From assembly GCA_004552595.1 (NCBI GenBank), contig SFNX01000098.1:1-6303 (forward strand): 6,303 bases of DNA. The letters are read 5' to 3'. Made by a program: the position numbers and the translations under genes. Source of the stretch: Lachnospiraceae bacterium. Lineage in GTDB: Bacteria > Bacillota > Clostridia > Lachnospirales > Lachnospiraceae. A model generated the notes under the pieces. The model saw only the letters and a program-made list of their open reading frames with translations. It was not told the origin of the DNA and did no database searches. Below are positions 1-6,239 of this stretch, in pieces; position 1 is the stretch's first letter; every line of letters starts with the position of its first letter.

Positions 1-21
1 GATAATTGTATCATATTATTT

Positions 22-56
22 GCAAAATAAGAACGCGCTCTTAATCGAGCGCGTTC
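22..56 (-). terminator. Rho-independent terminator of the operon
   Basis: On the minus strand a perfect 10-bp GC-rich stem (GAACGCGCTC pairing with GAGCGCGTTC, 56-47 with 40-31) has a 6-nt loop GATTAA. It is followed by TTATTTTGC, a T-rich run as expected for intrinsic termination. It starts 25 nt after the etfA stop codon. On the plus strand the stem is followed by ATAAATATAAA, without a T-tract, so it appears to act only on the butyrate operon transcript. It marks the end of the transcription unit. Confidence 0.92.
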
Positions 57-81
57 ATAAATATAAATTCAAATTAATGAA

Positions 82-1146
82 TTAGTTCTTTTTAGCCTTC
101 TCAGCCTTGATAGCTGCTGTAAGCTGTGGAACGATCTTGTTAAGATCTCCTACAACACCGTAATCAGCTACATCGAAGATTGGAGCATCCTCGTCCTTGT
201 TGATTGCAACGATGATGTCTGACTCTTCCATACCTGCAACGTGCTGGATTGCTCCTGAAATACCGATTGCGAAGTAAAGCTGTGGTCTAACTGTCTTACC
301 TGTCTGTCCAACCTGAAGATCCTTTGGCTTCCAGCCTGAATCAACAACTGCTCTTGAGCATGAGACCTGTCCGCCAAGTGCTTCTGCAAGCTCTTCAAGA
401 ATCTTGAAGTTCTCAGGTGATCCGACACCACGTCCGCCTGATACTAAGATCTTGGCATCCATGATATCCTTAACATCTGAAACTGCCTTAACAACTTCCT
501 TAATTGTTACGTATTTATTGTTAGGTGTGAAGCCAGGATTAAACTCAATAACTTCTGCCTTAGCACCGCTGATTGGCTCGATCTTCTGCATAACGCCAGG
601 ACGAACTGTAGCCATCTGAGGTCTGTTGTAAGGACAAGCAATTGTAGCGATTGTGTTTCCACCGAAAGCAGGACGAGTCATAAGAAGCTGCTTATGAAGC
701 TGTTCTGACTCTTTTCCAGGAATTGGTACAAGTGGGAAATCACCGATTTCAAGTACTGTACAGTCAGCTGTAAGTCCTGTTGCAACTCTTGCTGAAACTG
801 TAGGACCTAAATCTCTACCGATTGCTGTAGCACCTACAAGCACGATTTCCGGCTTAAACTCGTTGATAACTGATGCAAGAGCATGAGCATATGGCTCTGT
901 TCTGTATTCCTTAAGTTCTTTGTCATCTACTACGATAACCTTATCAGCACCGTATGCTGCAAGATCGTCAACTAATCCCTTAACGTCAGATCCGATTAAT
1001 ACTGCTGTAACTTCCTTTGTATCAAGATCTGCTGCAAGCTCCTTAGCCTTTCCAAGGAGTTCGTAAGCAATACCGCTTACCTGATTGTCAACCTGCTGGG
1101 CGAAGACAAATACGCCCTTATAAGCTTCTGTATTTGGTGTATTCAT
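82..1146 (-). CDS. etfA: Electron transfer flavoprotein subunit alpha (bifurcating type)
   Basis: Large subunit of EtfAB; it carries the FAD that shuttles single electrons to Bcd. The 354 residues comprise an N-terminal domain (about 10-210) with VGATAIGRDLGPTVSARV (104-121) and TRPAFGGNTIATIACP (157-172). The C-terminal FAD domain has LVSGGRGVGS (234-243), SRAVVDSGW (264-272), QVGQTGKTVRPQLYFAIGIS (278-297), then GAIQH (298-302) and the family signature within 313-334 (AINKDEDAPIFDVADYGVVG). The tail after residue 345 is Lys/Ala-rich (KAEKAKKN). No N-terminal ferredoxin-like iron-sulfur extension is present, unlike some EtfA variants. Start: ATG at 1146 lies 8 nt after AGGAGG (1155-1160). 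It is the last gene; its TAA is followed after 25 nt by a terminator stem. Confidence 0.96.
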   Translation of the reverse strand: MNTPNTEAYKGVFVFAQQVDNQVSGIAYELLGKAKELAADLDTKEVTAVLIGSDVKGLVDDLAAYGADKVIVVDDKELKEYRTEPYAHALASVINEFKPEIVLVGATAIGRDLGPTVSARVATGLTADCTVLEIGDFPLVPIPGKESEQLHKQLLMTRPAFGGNTIATIACPYNRPQMATVRPGVMQKIEPISGAKAEVIEFNPGFTPNNKYVTIKEVVKAVSDVKDIMDAKILVSGGRGVGSPENFKILEELAEALGGQVSCSRAVVDSGWKPKDLQVGQTGKTVRPQLYFAIGISGAIQHVAGMEESDIIVAINKDEDAPIFDVADYGVVGDLNKIVPQLTAAIKAEKAKKN

Positions 1147-1161
1147 ATTATTCGCCTCCTA

Positions 1162-1953
1162 TTAAATAGCATGCTTCTCATTAAGCTTGCCAACAATGTA
1201 ACTAACTGCGTCTTCAGGTGAATCAGGAGTAACCTTTTCTCCTGCACCCTTTCTAACCTTATCTGATGCCTTAGCAATCTTTGTAGGTGAACCTGCAAGA
1301 CCTAAGTTACCATCTTCTACATCCTTAAGGTCAGCTCTTCCCCATGTTGTAATCTCTGCCTTACATGCATCAAAGATTCCACCCGGAGTCATGTATCTTG
1401 GCTCATTTAATTCAGCTAAAGCTGTGATAAGACATGGCATCTTAGCTTCAACCATGTGGTATCTGTCATCATACTGTCTCTTAACTGTAACAGTCTTATT
1501 AGCCTCATCAACATTGATTTCCTGAGCGTATGAGATAACAGGAATACCTAAATGCTCAGCGATCTGTGGACCAACCTGAGCTGTATCACCATCGATAGCC
1601 TGACGACCTGTAATAACAAGGTCATACTCAAGATTTCTTAATGCGCCTGCGATTGTTGTTGATGTTGCCCATGTATCAGCTCCACCAAGAACTCTGTCTG
1701 TAACAAGAACGCCCTTATCTGCGCCCATTGCAATTGCTTCTCTAAGTACGTCTGTAGCCTTTGGAAGTCCCATTGTAAGAACTGTAACTTCTGCACCGTA
1801 CTGATCTTTTAATCTGAGTGCTGCCTCAAGACCTGCCTTATCATCAGGATTCATGATGGCAAGCATTGCACCTCTGTCAAGTGTTCCGTCCGGGTTAAAC
1901 TTTACGCCACCCTTTGTATCAGGAACCTGTTTAATACAAACAACGATTTTCAT
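1162..1953 (-). CDS. etfB: Electron transfer flavoprotein subunit beta (bifurcating type)
   Basis: Small subunit of the EtfAB heterodimer that oxidises NADH and splits the electrons between ferredoxin and Bcd-bound crotonyl-CoA. The 263-residue length fits the family. It opens with MKIVVCIKQVPDT (1-13), typical of EtfB. It then has an adenosine-family Rossmann-like fold with LVITGRQAIDGDTAQVGPQI (112-131), the loop that in bifurcating EtfB holds the second FAD. LNEPRYMTP (182-190) matches the EtfB signature. In non-bifurcating mammalian-type EtfB this site binds AMP. The DGDTAQVGP loop plus the bcd context favour FAD here, which is inference from family knowledge. Start: ATG at 1953 is preceded by AAGGAG (1962-1967) with 8 nt spacing. 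It follows bcd by 21 nt and precedes etfA by only 15 nt, so coupled translation of the two Etf subunits is likely. Confidence 0.95.
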   Translation of the reverse strand: MKIVVCIKQVPDTKGGVKFNPDGTLDRGAMLAIMNPDDKAGLEAALRLKDQYGAEVTVLTMGLPKATDVLREAIAMGADKGVLVTDRVLGGADTWATSTTIAGALRNLEYDLVITGRQAIDGDTAQVGPQIAEHLGIPVISYAQEINVDEANKTVTVKRQYDDRYHMVEAKMPCLITALAELNEPRYMTPGGIFDACKAEITTWGRADLKDVEDGNLGLAGSPTKIAKASDKVRKGAGEKVTPDSPEDAVSYIVGKLNEKHAI

Positions 1954-1974
1954 TGTATATGCTCCTTTACTAAA

Positions 1975-3147
1975 TTATTTAAGAATATTTGCACTGATAA
2001 CCATTCTCTGAACTTCTGATGTTCCTTCGTAGATCTCTGTGATCTTTGCGTCTCTCATCATACGCTCAACGCCATATTCTTTGATGTAACCATATCCACC
2101 ATGTAACTGTACACACTTTGTTGTTACTTCCATAGCAACTTCTGCAGCGTATAACTTAGCCATAGCAGCTTCTACTGAATAAGAAACCTTTGCGCCGGCC
2201 TGATACTCGTCTTTCTTGCGTGCAGCCTTGTATACTAATAATCTTGCAGCTTCAACCTTTGTTGCCATATCAGCAAGCTGGAACTGTGTATTCTGGAACT
2301 GAGCAATTGAACGACCAAACTGCTTTCTTTCTTTTACATAGTTGATTGTTGTCTCAAGAGCACCTGCTGCAATACCAAGAGCCTGAGCAGCGATACCGAT
2401 ACGTCCGCCATCAAGTGTATGCATAGCGATTCCGAATCCCTTACCCTTAGCTCCAAGAAGAGCGTCTGCAGGAATACGGCAATCTGTAAAGATTAACTCA
2501 TATGTTGATGATCCGCATATACCCATCTTGTTTTCTTTTGTACCGAATGTAAATCCAGGTGTACCCTTTTCTACGATGAATGCTGAAATCTCTTTCTGCA
2601 TCTTACCACGCTTCTCAATCTTACCTGTTACAGCGATGATAACGTATACATCTGCTTCTTTACCGTTTGTAATGAAGCACTTTGAACCATTGAGTACCCA
2701 CTCATTTGTAGCTTCATCGAAAACAGCCTTTGTCTGCTGTCCCTGTGCGTCTGTACCTGCACCAGGCTCTGTAAGACCGAAAGCTCCAAGCTTCTTACCT
2801 GAACATAAATCAGGAAGATACTTAGCCTTCTGCTCAGGTGTTCCGTAAGTAACAATTGGGTCTACACAAAGTGATGTATGTGCAGAAACGATAACGCCTG
2901 TAGTACCGCAAACCTTTGATAATTCTTCTACACACATAGCATATGTAAGAATATCACAGCCCTGTCCGCCATACTCTTTTGATACAGGGATTCCAAGGAA
3001 ACCATACTTAGCCAACTTGTCTACAGTCTCTCTTGGAAATCTGTGTTCTTCGTCGATTTCCTGAGCGAGAGGCTTAACTTCTTTTTCAGCAAATTCCTTA
3101 AAAAGGGTTCTTGCCATCTCATGTTCTTTACTTAAAGTGAAATCCAT
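1975..3147 (-). CDS. bcd: Butyryl-CoA dehydrogenase, electron-bifurcating partner of Etf
   Basis: FAD-containing acyl-CoA dehydrogenase that works in the reductive direction, crotonyl-CoA to butyryl-CoA, taking electrons from EtfAB. The 390 residues show the N-terminal helical domain (1-120), the middle beta domain with the family signature FGLTEPGAGTDAQG (123-136), and the C-terminal helical domain with KERKQFGRSI (272-281) and QLHGGYGYIKEYGVERMMRD (347-366). The catalytic base is Glu374 in EIYEGTSEVQR, the position used by short- and medium-chain dehydrogenases. It is about 10 residues longer than C. acetobutylicum Bcd, mainly in loops near 142-149 and 175-187. Start: ATG at 3147 follows GGAGG (3156-3160) by 8 nt. 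It lies 21 nt ahead of etfB. Immediate linkage to etfB and etfA supports membership of the Bcd/Etf bifurcating complex rather than a catabolic fatty-acid dehydrogenase. Confidence 0.96.
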   Translation of the reverse strand: MDFTLSKEHEMARTLFKEFAEKEVKPLAQEIDEEHRFPRETVDKLAKYGFLGIPVSKEYGGQGCDILTYAMCVEELSKVCGTTGVIVSAHTSLCVDPIVTYGTPEQKAKYLPDLCSGKKLGAFGLTEPGAGTDAQGQQTKAVFDEATNEWVLNGSKCFITNGKEADVYVIIAVTGKIEKRGKMQKEISAFIVEKGTPGFTFGTKENKMGICGSSTYELIFTDCRIPADALLGAKGKGFGIAMHTLDGGRIGIAAQALGIAAGALETTINYVKERKQFGRSIAQFQNTQFQLADMATKVEAARLLVYKAARKKDEYQAGAKVSYSVEAAMAKLYAAEVAMEVTTKCVQLHGGYGYIKEYGVERMMRDAKITEIYEGTSEVQRMVISANILK

Positions 3148-3192
3148 GAATAATTCCTCCGTTATATATTAATTAATTTTTAATTCGTTAAT

Positions 3193-3206
3193 TTATCAAA
3201 CGATAA
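3193..3206 (-). other. Small hairpin in the AT-rich hbd-bcd gap
   Basis: Immediately after the hbd stop codon the transcript reads TTATC-GTTT-GATAA, a 5-bp stem with a 4-nt loop, within a 59-nt gap that is almost entirely A and T until the bcd ribosome binding site. The stem is weak and may be unimportant; no T-tract termination signal or convincing internal promoter accompanies it. Confidence 0.3.
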
Positions 3207-4079
3207 TTAAAGCTGATCTACAGGTGTCTTTGTTCTATCTGCGTTATACACGTAGAATCCCTTACCTGACTTGCATCCAAGATTACCACCACGAACCATC
3301 TTACGGATAAGTGGACATGCACGATACTTGCTGTCACCTGTCTCGTTGTAAAGAACGTCCATAATTGCAAGACAAATATCAAGACCAATGAAATCACCAA
3401 GCTCAAGAGGTCCCATTGGGTGATTAGCACCAAGCTTCATAGCTGAATCGATACCGGCGATATCTGAAACACCTTCCATCTTGATGAAAGCAGCTTCGTT
3501 AATCATTGGAATAAGAATTCTGTTAACTACAAAACCTGCAGCTTCGTTAACCTGAACAGGATCTTTTCCGATTTCAACTGAAATCTTCTTGATTGTATCT
3601 ACTGTTTCAGCAGGTGTATTAACACCGGCAATAACCTCAACGAGCTTCATTCTGTCAGCAGGATTGAAGAAATGCATTCCGATCATTGGACGGTTAAGAC
3701 CGTTACCAATCTCAGTAATTGAAAGTGAAGATGTATTTGAAGCAAATACACATTCAGGCTTACAAATTGAATCAAGCTCCTTAAATGTTGTCTTCTTAAC
3801 TTCCATATTCTCAAATGCAGCTTCTACGATAAGATCACAATCTGCACATAAGTCTTCCTTAAGACCAGGTGTGATGCTGTTAAGAATTTCATCAACCTTT
3901 TCCTGTGTCATCTTACCTTTTTCAACAAGCTTTGCATATCCTTTTGCAATCTTGTCCTTACCGCCTTCAGCCCACTCCTGCTTAATATCGCAAAGTGCAA
4001 CTGTGTAGCCGTCAACCTGAGCAAATGCCTTAGCAATGCCCTGTCCCATTGTGCCTGCGCCAATAACGCCAACCTTCAT
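3207..4079 (-). CDS. hbd: 3-hydroxybutyryl-CoA dehydrogenase
   Basis: Reduces acetoacetyl-CoA to (S)-3-hydroxybutyryl-CoA with NAD(P)H. The 290-residue protein has an N-terminal Rossmann fold starting at residue 2 with GAGTMG (7-12). Asp31 ends the second strand, which favours NADH over NADPH by analogy with the family. Catalytic residues match those of mammalian SCHAD by alignment in the mind: Ser117 in SNTSS, His136 in MHFFNP, Glu148 in KLVEVI and Asn186 in FVVNR. The C-terminal helical domain contains NHPMGPLELGDFIGLD (219-234) and ends with the typical GKGFYVY (272-278). Clostridial Hbd is about 282 residues. The segment after the catalytic HFFNP reads ADR where clostridial and mammalian forms usually have APV or VPV. 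Start: ATG at 4079 is 8 nt after AGGAGG (4088-4093), and the next residues open the Rossmann strand directly. It sits between crt and bcd, unlike in C. acetobutylicum, where hbd is last. Confidence 0.96.
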   Translation of the reverse strand: MKVGVIGAGTMGQGIAKAFAQVDGYTVALCDIKQEWAEGGKDKIAKGYAKLVEKGKMTQEKVDEILNSITPGLKEDLCADCDLIVEAAFENMEVKKTTFKELDSICKPECVFASNTSSLSITEIGNGLNRPMIGMHFFNPADRMKLVEVIAGVNTPAETVDTIKKISVEIGKDPVQVNEAAGFVVNRILIPMINEAAFIKMEGVSDIAGIDSAMKLGANHPMGPLELGDFIGLDICLAIMDVLYNETGDSKYRACPLIRKMVRGGNLGCKSGKGFYVYNADRTKTPVDQL

Positions 4080-4117
4080 GATTATTTCCTCCTATAAATT
4101 TACTTAATTTATTATTC

Positions 4118-4948
4118 TTATTTATTCTTAAAAGGAACTACTTTTAACTTTTCTTCCTTTGGCTTAAGGAAGTTGCCCATTCCTGCCTGCTGGTCTTCTG
4201 TTTCAAAGCAGTCACCAAAGAGCTTCTCTTCAATAACGATTGCCTGATCCATATCTACATTAAGACCTTCATTGATTGCCTTCTTACAGTTACGAACTGC
4301 GATAGGAGCCTGCATGGCAATTCCTGCTGCCATCTTCTTAGCTGCTGCAACAACTGCTTCCTGAGCTGTCTTAGTAACATTTCCTGCTTCGTCAACCTCT
4401 GCTGAAACAACCTGGTTAACAAGACCGATTCTTAAAGCCTCTGCTGCCTTAATGTTTCTTGCTGTGTAAATAAGCTGCTTAGCCATTCCAGGGCTTACAA
4501 GTCTTGCAAGTCTCTGTGTTCCGCCAAATCCAGGTGTGATTCCAAGACCCACCTCCGGCTGACCGAATACTGCATTATCAGAACAGATTCTGATATCACA
4601 GCTCATTGAAATCTCACATCCACCGCCAAGTGCGAATCCGTTAACCGCAGCGATTACAGGAATTGGGAATGTTTCAAGCTTTCTAAATACATCATTACCC
4701 TTCTTGCCGAATGCTTCGCCCTCTGCCTTAGTAAGTGAGCTCATCTCTGCGATGTCTGCACCTGCTACAAATGACTTGTCTCCTGCGCCTGTAAGAACAA
4801 GGCAACGTACAGTATCAAGATCTACAGCATCAAGTGTTTCATTTAACTCATCAAGAACCTGTGAGTTAAGTGCATTAAGTGCCTTTGGACGGTTAATTGT
4901 AATAGTACCTACAGCACCCTCTACTTCATATAAAATGAAATCTGCCAT
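4118..4948 (-). CDS. crt: 3-hydroxybutyryl-CoA dehydratase (crotonase)
   Basis: Dehydrates (S)-3-hydroxybutyryl-CoA to crotonyl-CoA. It is a 276-residue member of the enoyl-CoA hydratase/isomerase superfamily. The oxyanion-hole segments are FVAGADI (60-66) and ALGGGCE (106-112). The two catalytic glutamates expected of a true hydratase are present: Glu112 in GGGCE and Glu132 in FGQPEVGLG, followed by TPGFGGTQRL (138-147). It is slightly longer than the roughly 260 residues usual for clostridial Crt. The extra length seems to lie around residues 183-196 (VDEAGNVTKT) and in the Lys-rich tail ending PFKNK. Start: ATG at 4948 follows AAAGGAG (4956-4962) by 7 nt. The TAA stop is backed by two further in-frame TAA codons one codon later (TAA GAA TAA TAA). 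It is 67 nt after thl and 38 nt before hbd. The neighbours fix the C4 substrate; sequence alone would only say enoyl-CoA hydratase. Confidence 0.95.
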   Translation of the reverse strand: MADFILYEVEGAVGTITINRPKALNALNSQVLDELNETLDAVDLDTVRCLVLTGAGDKSFVAGADIAEMSSLTKAEGEAFGKKGNDVFRKLETFPIPVIAAVNGFALGGGCEISMSCDIRICSDNAVFGQPEVGLGITPGFGGTQRLARLVSPGMAKQLIYTARNIKAAEALRIGLVNQVVSAEVDEAGNVTKTAQEAVVAAAKKMAAGIAMQAPIAVRNCKKAINEGLNVDMDQAIVIEEKLFGDCFETEDQQAGMGNFLKPKEEKLKVVPFKNK

Positions 4949-4974
4949 TTTTTATCTCCTTTATACATACTTAA

Positions 4975-4998
4975 GGGAGAATGCTTTCGCATTCTCCC
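4975..4998 (-). promoter_or_regulatory. Intercistronic RNA hairpin between thl and crt
   Basis: In the transcript, a 10-bp perfect stem (GGGAGAATGC pairing with GCATTCTCCC) is closed by a GAAA loop, a member of the very stable GNRA tetraloop class. It begins 17 nt after the thl stop codon and ends 12 nt before the crt ribosome binding site AAAGGAG. What follows the stem (TTAAGTATG) is not a T-tract, so it is not a canonical intrinsic terminator in either direction. Likely roles are protection of the thl 3' end after processing, partial attenuation, or separation of thl and crt translation. The structure is plainly visible; the role is inferred. Confidence 0.75.
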
Positions 4999-5015
4999 AT
5001 TTCATCATTATCTGA

Positions 5016-6197
5016 TTAGTCCATCTCAACGATTGTAGAACATCCCATTCCACCACCGATACAAAGTGTAGCAAGACCCTTCTTAGCACCCTTCTTCTGC
5101 ATCTCGTGAAGAAGTGTAACAAGAATACGGCATCCTGATGCACCAACCGGGTGTCCAAGTGCAATAGCACCACCATTAGGGTTAAGCTGTCTGTCAACGT
5201 CGATTCCAAGGTCCTTACCTACTGCAACTGACTGAGCAGCGAATGCTTCGTTAGCCTCGATGATATCGAAGTCTTCAATCTTATATCCTGTCTTAGCCAT
5301 AACCTTCTTAGTAGAAGCAACAGGTCCGATACCCATAACCTCAGGTCTTACACCTGCAAGAGCACCTGCAACCCATGTAGCCATAGGCTTAATTCCGAGT
5401 TCCTTAGCCTTATCTTCGCTCATTACTACAACTGCGGCAGCACCATCGTTGATACCTGATGCATTACCTGCTGTAACGAATCCGTCAGGATTGATTGTAC
5501 GAAGCTTAGCAAGTGCTTCAATTGTTGAACCAGGTCTTGGTCCTTCATCCTTCTTGAATTCAACTATTTCCTTTTTAACCTTAACAGGTACAGGAACGAT
5601 TTCGTCATCAAATGCGCCTGAATTCTGAGCTGCCTCAGCCTTCTGCTGACTCTTGAGAGCGAACTCATCAAGCTCTTCTCTTGTAAGTCCCCACTCACGG
5701 CAGATATTGTCTGCTGTAGTAATCATGTGATAATTATTGAATGCATCCCAAAGAGCGTCATTAACCATTGTATCTACTAATGTACCGTTGTTCATTCTGT
5801 AACCGAAACGACCGTTCATCATAGCATATGGAGCCATTGACATGTTCTCCATACCACCTGCTACAACGATGTCAGCATCGCCTGCAAGAATCATCTGTGC
5901 TGCCTGGTTAACACAATTAAGACCTGAACCACAAACAACGTTCATTGTAACAGCCGGAACTTCGATAGGAAGTCCTGCCTTGATTGTAGCCTGACGTGCT
6001 ACGTTCTGTCCAAGACCGGCCTGGATTACACAACCCATATATACCTGATCTACCTGCTCCGGTGCAATACCAGCTCTCTTAACAGCTTCTTTAATAACGA
6101 TTGCACCAAGCTCAGCAGCTGGTGTCTTACTTAATGATCCGCCCATTGTACCAATAGCTGTACGACAAGCGCTTGCAATAACAACTTTTTTTGACAT
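5016..6197 (-). CDS. thl: Acetyl-CoA acetyltransferase (thiolase), first gene of butyrate operon
   Basis: Condenses two acetyl-CoA into acetoacetyl-CoA and CoA, the entry step of butyrate synthesis, in the cytoplasm. The 393-residue protein matches the usual length of biosynthetic thiolases. The nucleophilic cysteine is Cys89 in NVVCGSG. The N-terminal half also carries GGMENMS (114-120). The C-terminal half has NEAFA (316-320), GGAIALGHPVGASG (342-355) with His349, and the second catalytic cysteine Cys379 in CIGGGMG. All catalytic residues are therefore present. Start: ATG at 6197 lies 9 nt after AAGGAGG, and the protein begins directly with the conserved strand MSKKVVIASACRTAIG. It is promoter-proximal and 67 nt ahead of crt, with a hairpin in that gap. 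The Cys89/Cys379 pair corresponds to the pair that can form a regulatory disulfide in C. acetobutylicum ThlA; whether it does so here is inference. The degradative thiolase role (FadA-like) is less likely given the operon. Confidence 0.97.
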   Translation of the reverse strand: MSKKVVIASACRTAIGTMGGSLSKTPAAELGAIVIKEAVKRAGIAPEQVDQVYMGCVIQAGLGQNVARQATIKAGLPIEVPAVTMNVVCGSGLNCVNQAAQMILAGDADIVVAGGMENMSMAPYAMMNGRFGYRMNNGTLVDTMVNDALWDAFNNYHMITTADNICREWGLTREELDEFALKSQQKAEAAQNSGAFDDEIVPVPVKVKKEIVEFKKDEGPRPGSTIEALAKLRTINPDGFVTAGNASGINDGAAAVVVMSEDKAKELGIKPMATWVAGALAGVRPEVMGIGPVASTKKVMAKTGYKIEDFDIIEANEAFAAQSVAVGKDLGIDVDRQLNPNGGAIALGHPVGASGCRILVTLLHEMQKKGAKKGLATLCIGGGMGCSTIVEMD

Positions 6198-6206
6198 TGT
6201 ATTCTT

Positions 6207-6213
6207 CCTCCTT
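6207..6213 (-). promoter_or_regulatory. Strong ribosome binding site of thl
   Basis: AAGGAGG, a seven-base run complementary to the 3' end of 16S rRNA, ends 9 nt before the thl ATG. It supports ATG at 6197 as the start and suggests efficient translation of the first gene. Together with its leader it sits in an A/T-rich stretch with no obvious stem that would hide it. Confidence 0.85.
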
Positions 6214-6221
6214 GGAAAAGA

Positions 6222-6239
6222 TTGTTAAATTTTTGTCAC
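6222..6239. promoter_or_regulatory. Candidate Rex (NADH-sensing repressor) operator
   Basis: The plus strand reads TTGTTAA-ATTT-TTGTCAC. Compared with the clostridial Rex consensus TTGTTAA-NNNN-TTAACAA, the left half is perfect (7 of 7) and the right half matches 4 of 7. It lies just downstream of the predicted transcription start, where a bound repressor would block initiation or early elongation. Rex is known to control thl and the crt-bcd-etfB-etfA-hbd operon in C. acetobutylicum in response to the NADH/NAD ratio. That makes the position biologically sensible, but the second half-site is degenerate and the region is AT-rich, so chance is possible. Confidence 0.45.

Noticed and set aside
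5..10. TATG-A-TACAAT on the minus strand, an extended -10-like sequence downstream of the terminator, possibly for the next gene
   Set aside because: The best -35 candidate at the right spacing (TTCTTA) matches only three of six bases and the next gene is outside the window, so it cannot be supported.
2528..2848. 106-codon plus-strand open frame opposite bcd, and a 75-codon minus-strand frame within it
   Set aside because: Both overlap bcd entirely, have low-complexity composition and no recognisable motifs; they are shadows of the bcd frame.
3162..3200. Possible internal promoter before bcd (TTGATA, 17 bp, TTAATT)
   Set aside because: The -10 candidate matches only three of six bases, and such matches are expected in a gap of nearly pure A and T.
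3589..4008. 139-codon plus-strand open frame opposite hbd
   Set aside because: It lies fully antisense to a well-supported gene with all catalytic residues, has no clear ribosome binding site or family motif, and is explained by the biased codon use of hbd.
4112..4130. Tandem 9-base repeat TTATTCTTA at the crt stop codon
   Set aside because: Two short A/T-rich copies at the end of a Lys/Asn tail are likely chance; the only consequence visible is a set of extra in-frame stop codons.
4975..4998. Reading the thl-crt hairpin as an ordinary terminator that would end the operon after thl
   Set aside because: There is no T-tract on either strand after the stem, and no good promoter precedes crt, so the downstream genes must be read through.
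4704..5015. 103-codon plus-strand frame running from crt across the intercistronic hairpin
   Set aside because: It is antisense to the start of crt and its ribosome binding site, has no motif, and ends at chance in the gap.
4961..5209. 82-codon minus-strand frame spanning the thl 3' end and the thl-crt gap
   Set aside because: It is an out-of-frame reading of thl that runs through the hairpin; the thl frame explains the region and no start signal favours the alternative.
5260..5628. 122-codon plus-strand open frame opposite thl
   Set aside because: It is rich in Ser, Thr, Ala and Leu as expected from reverse reading of thl codons, with no independent start signals.
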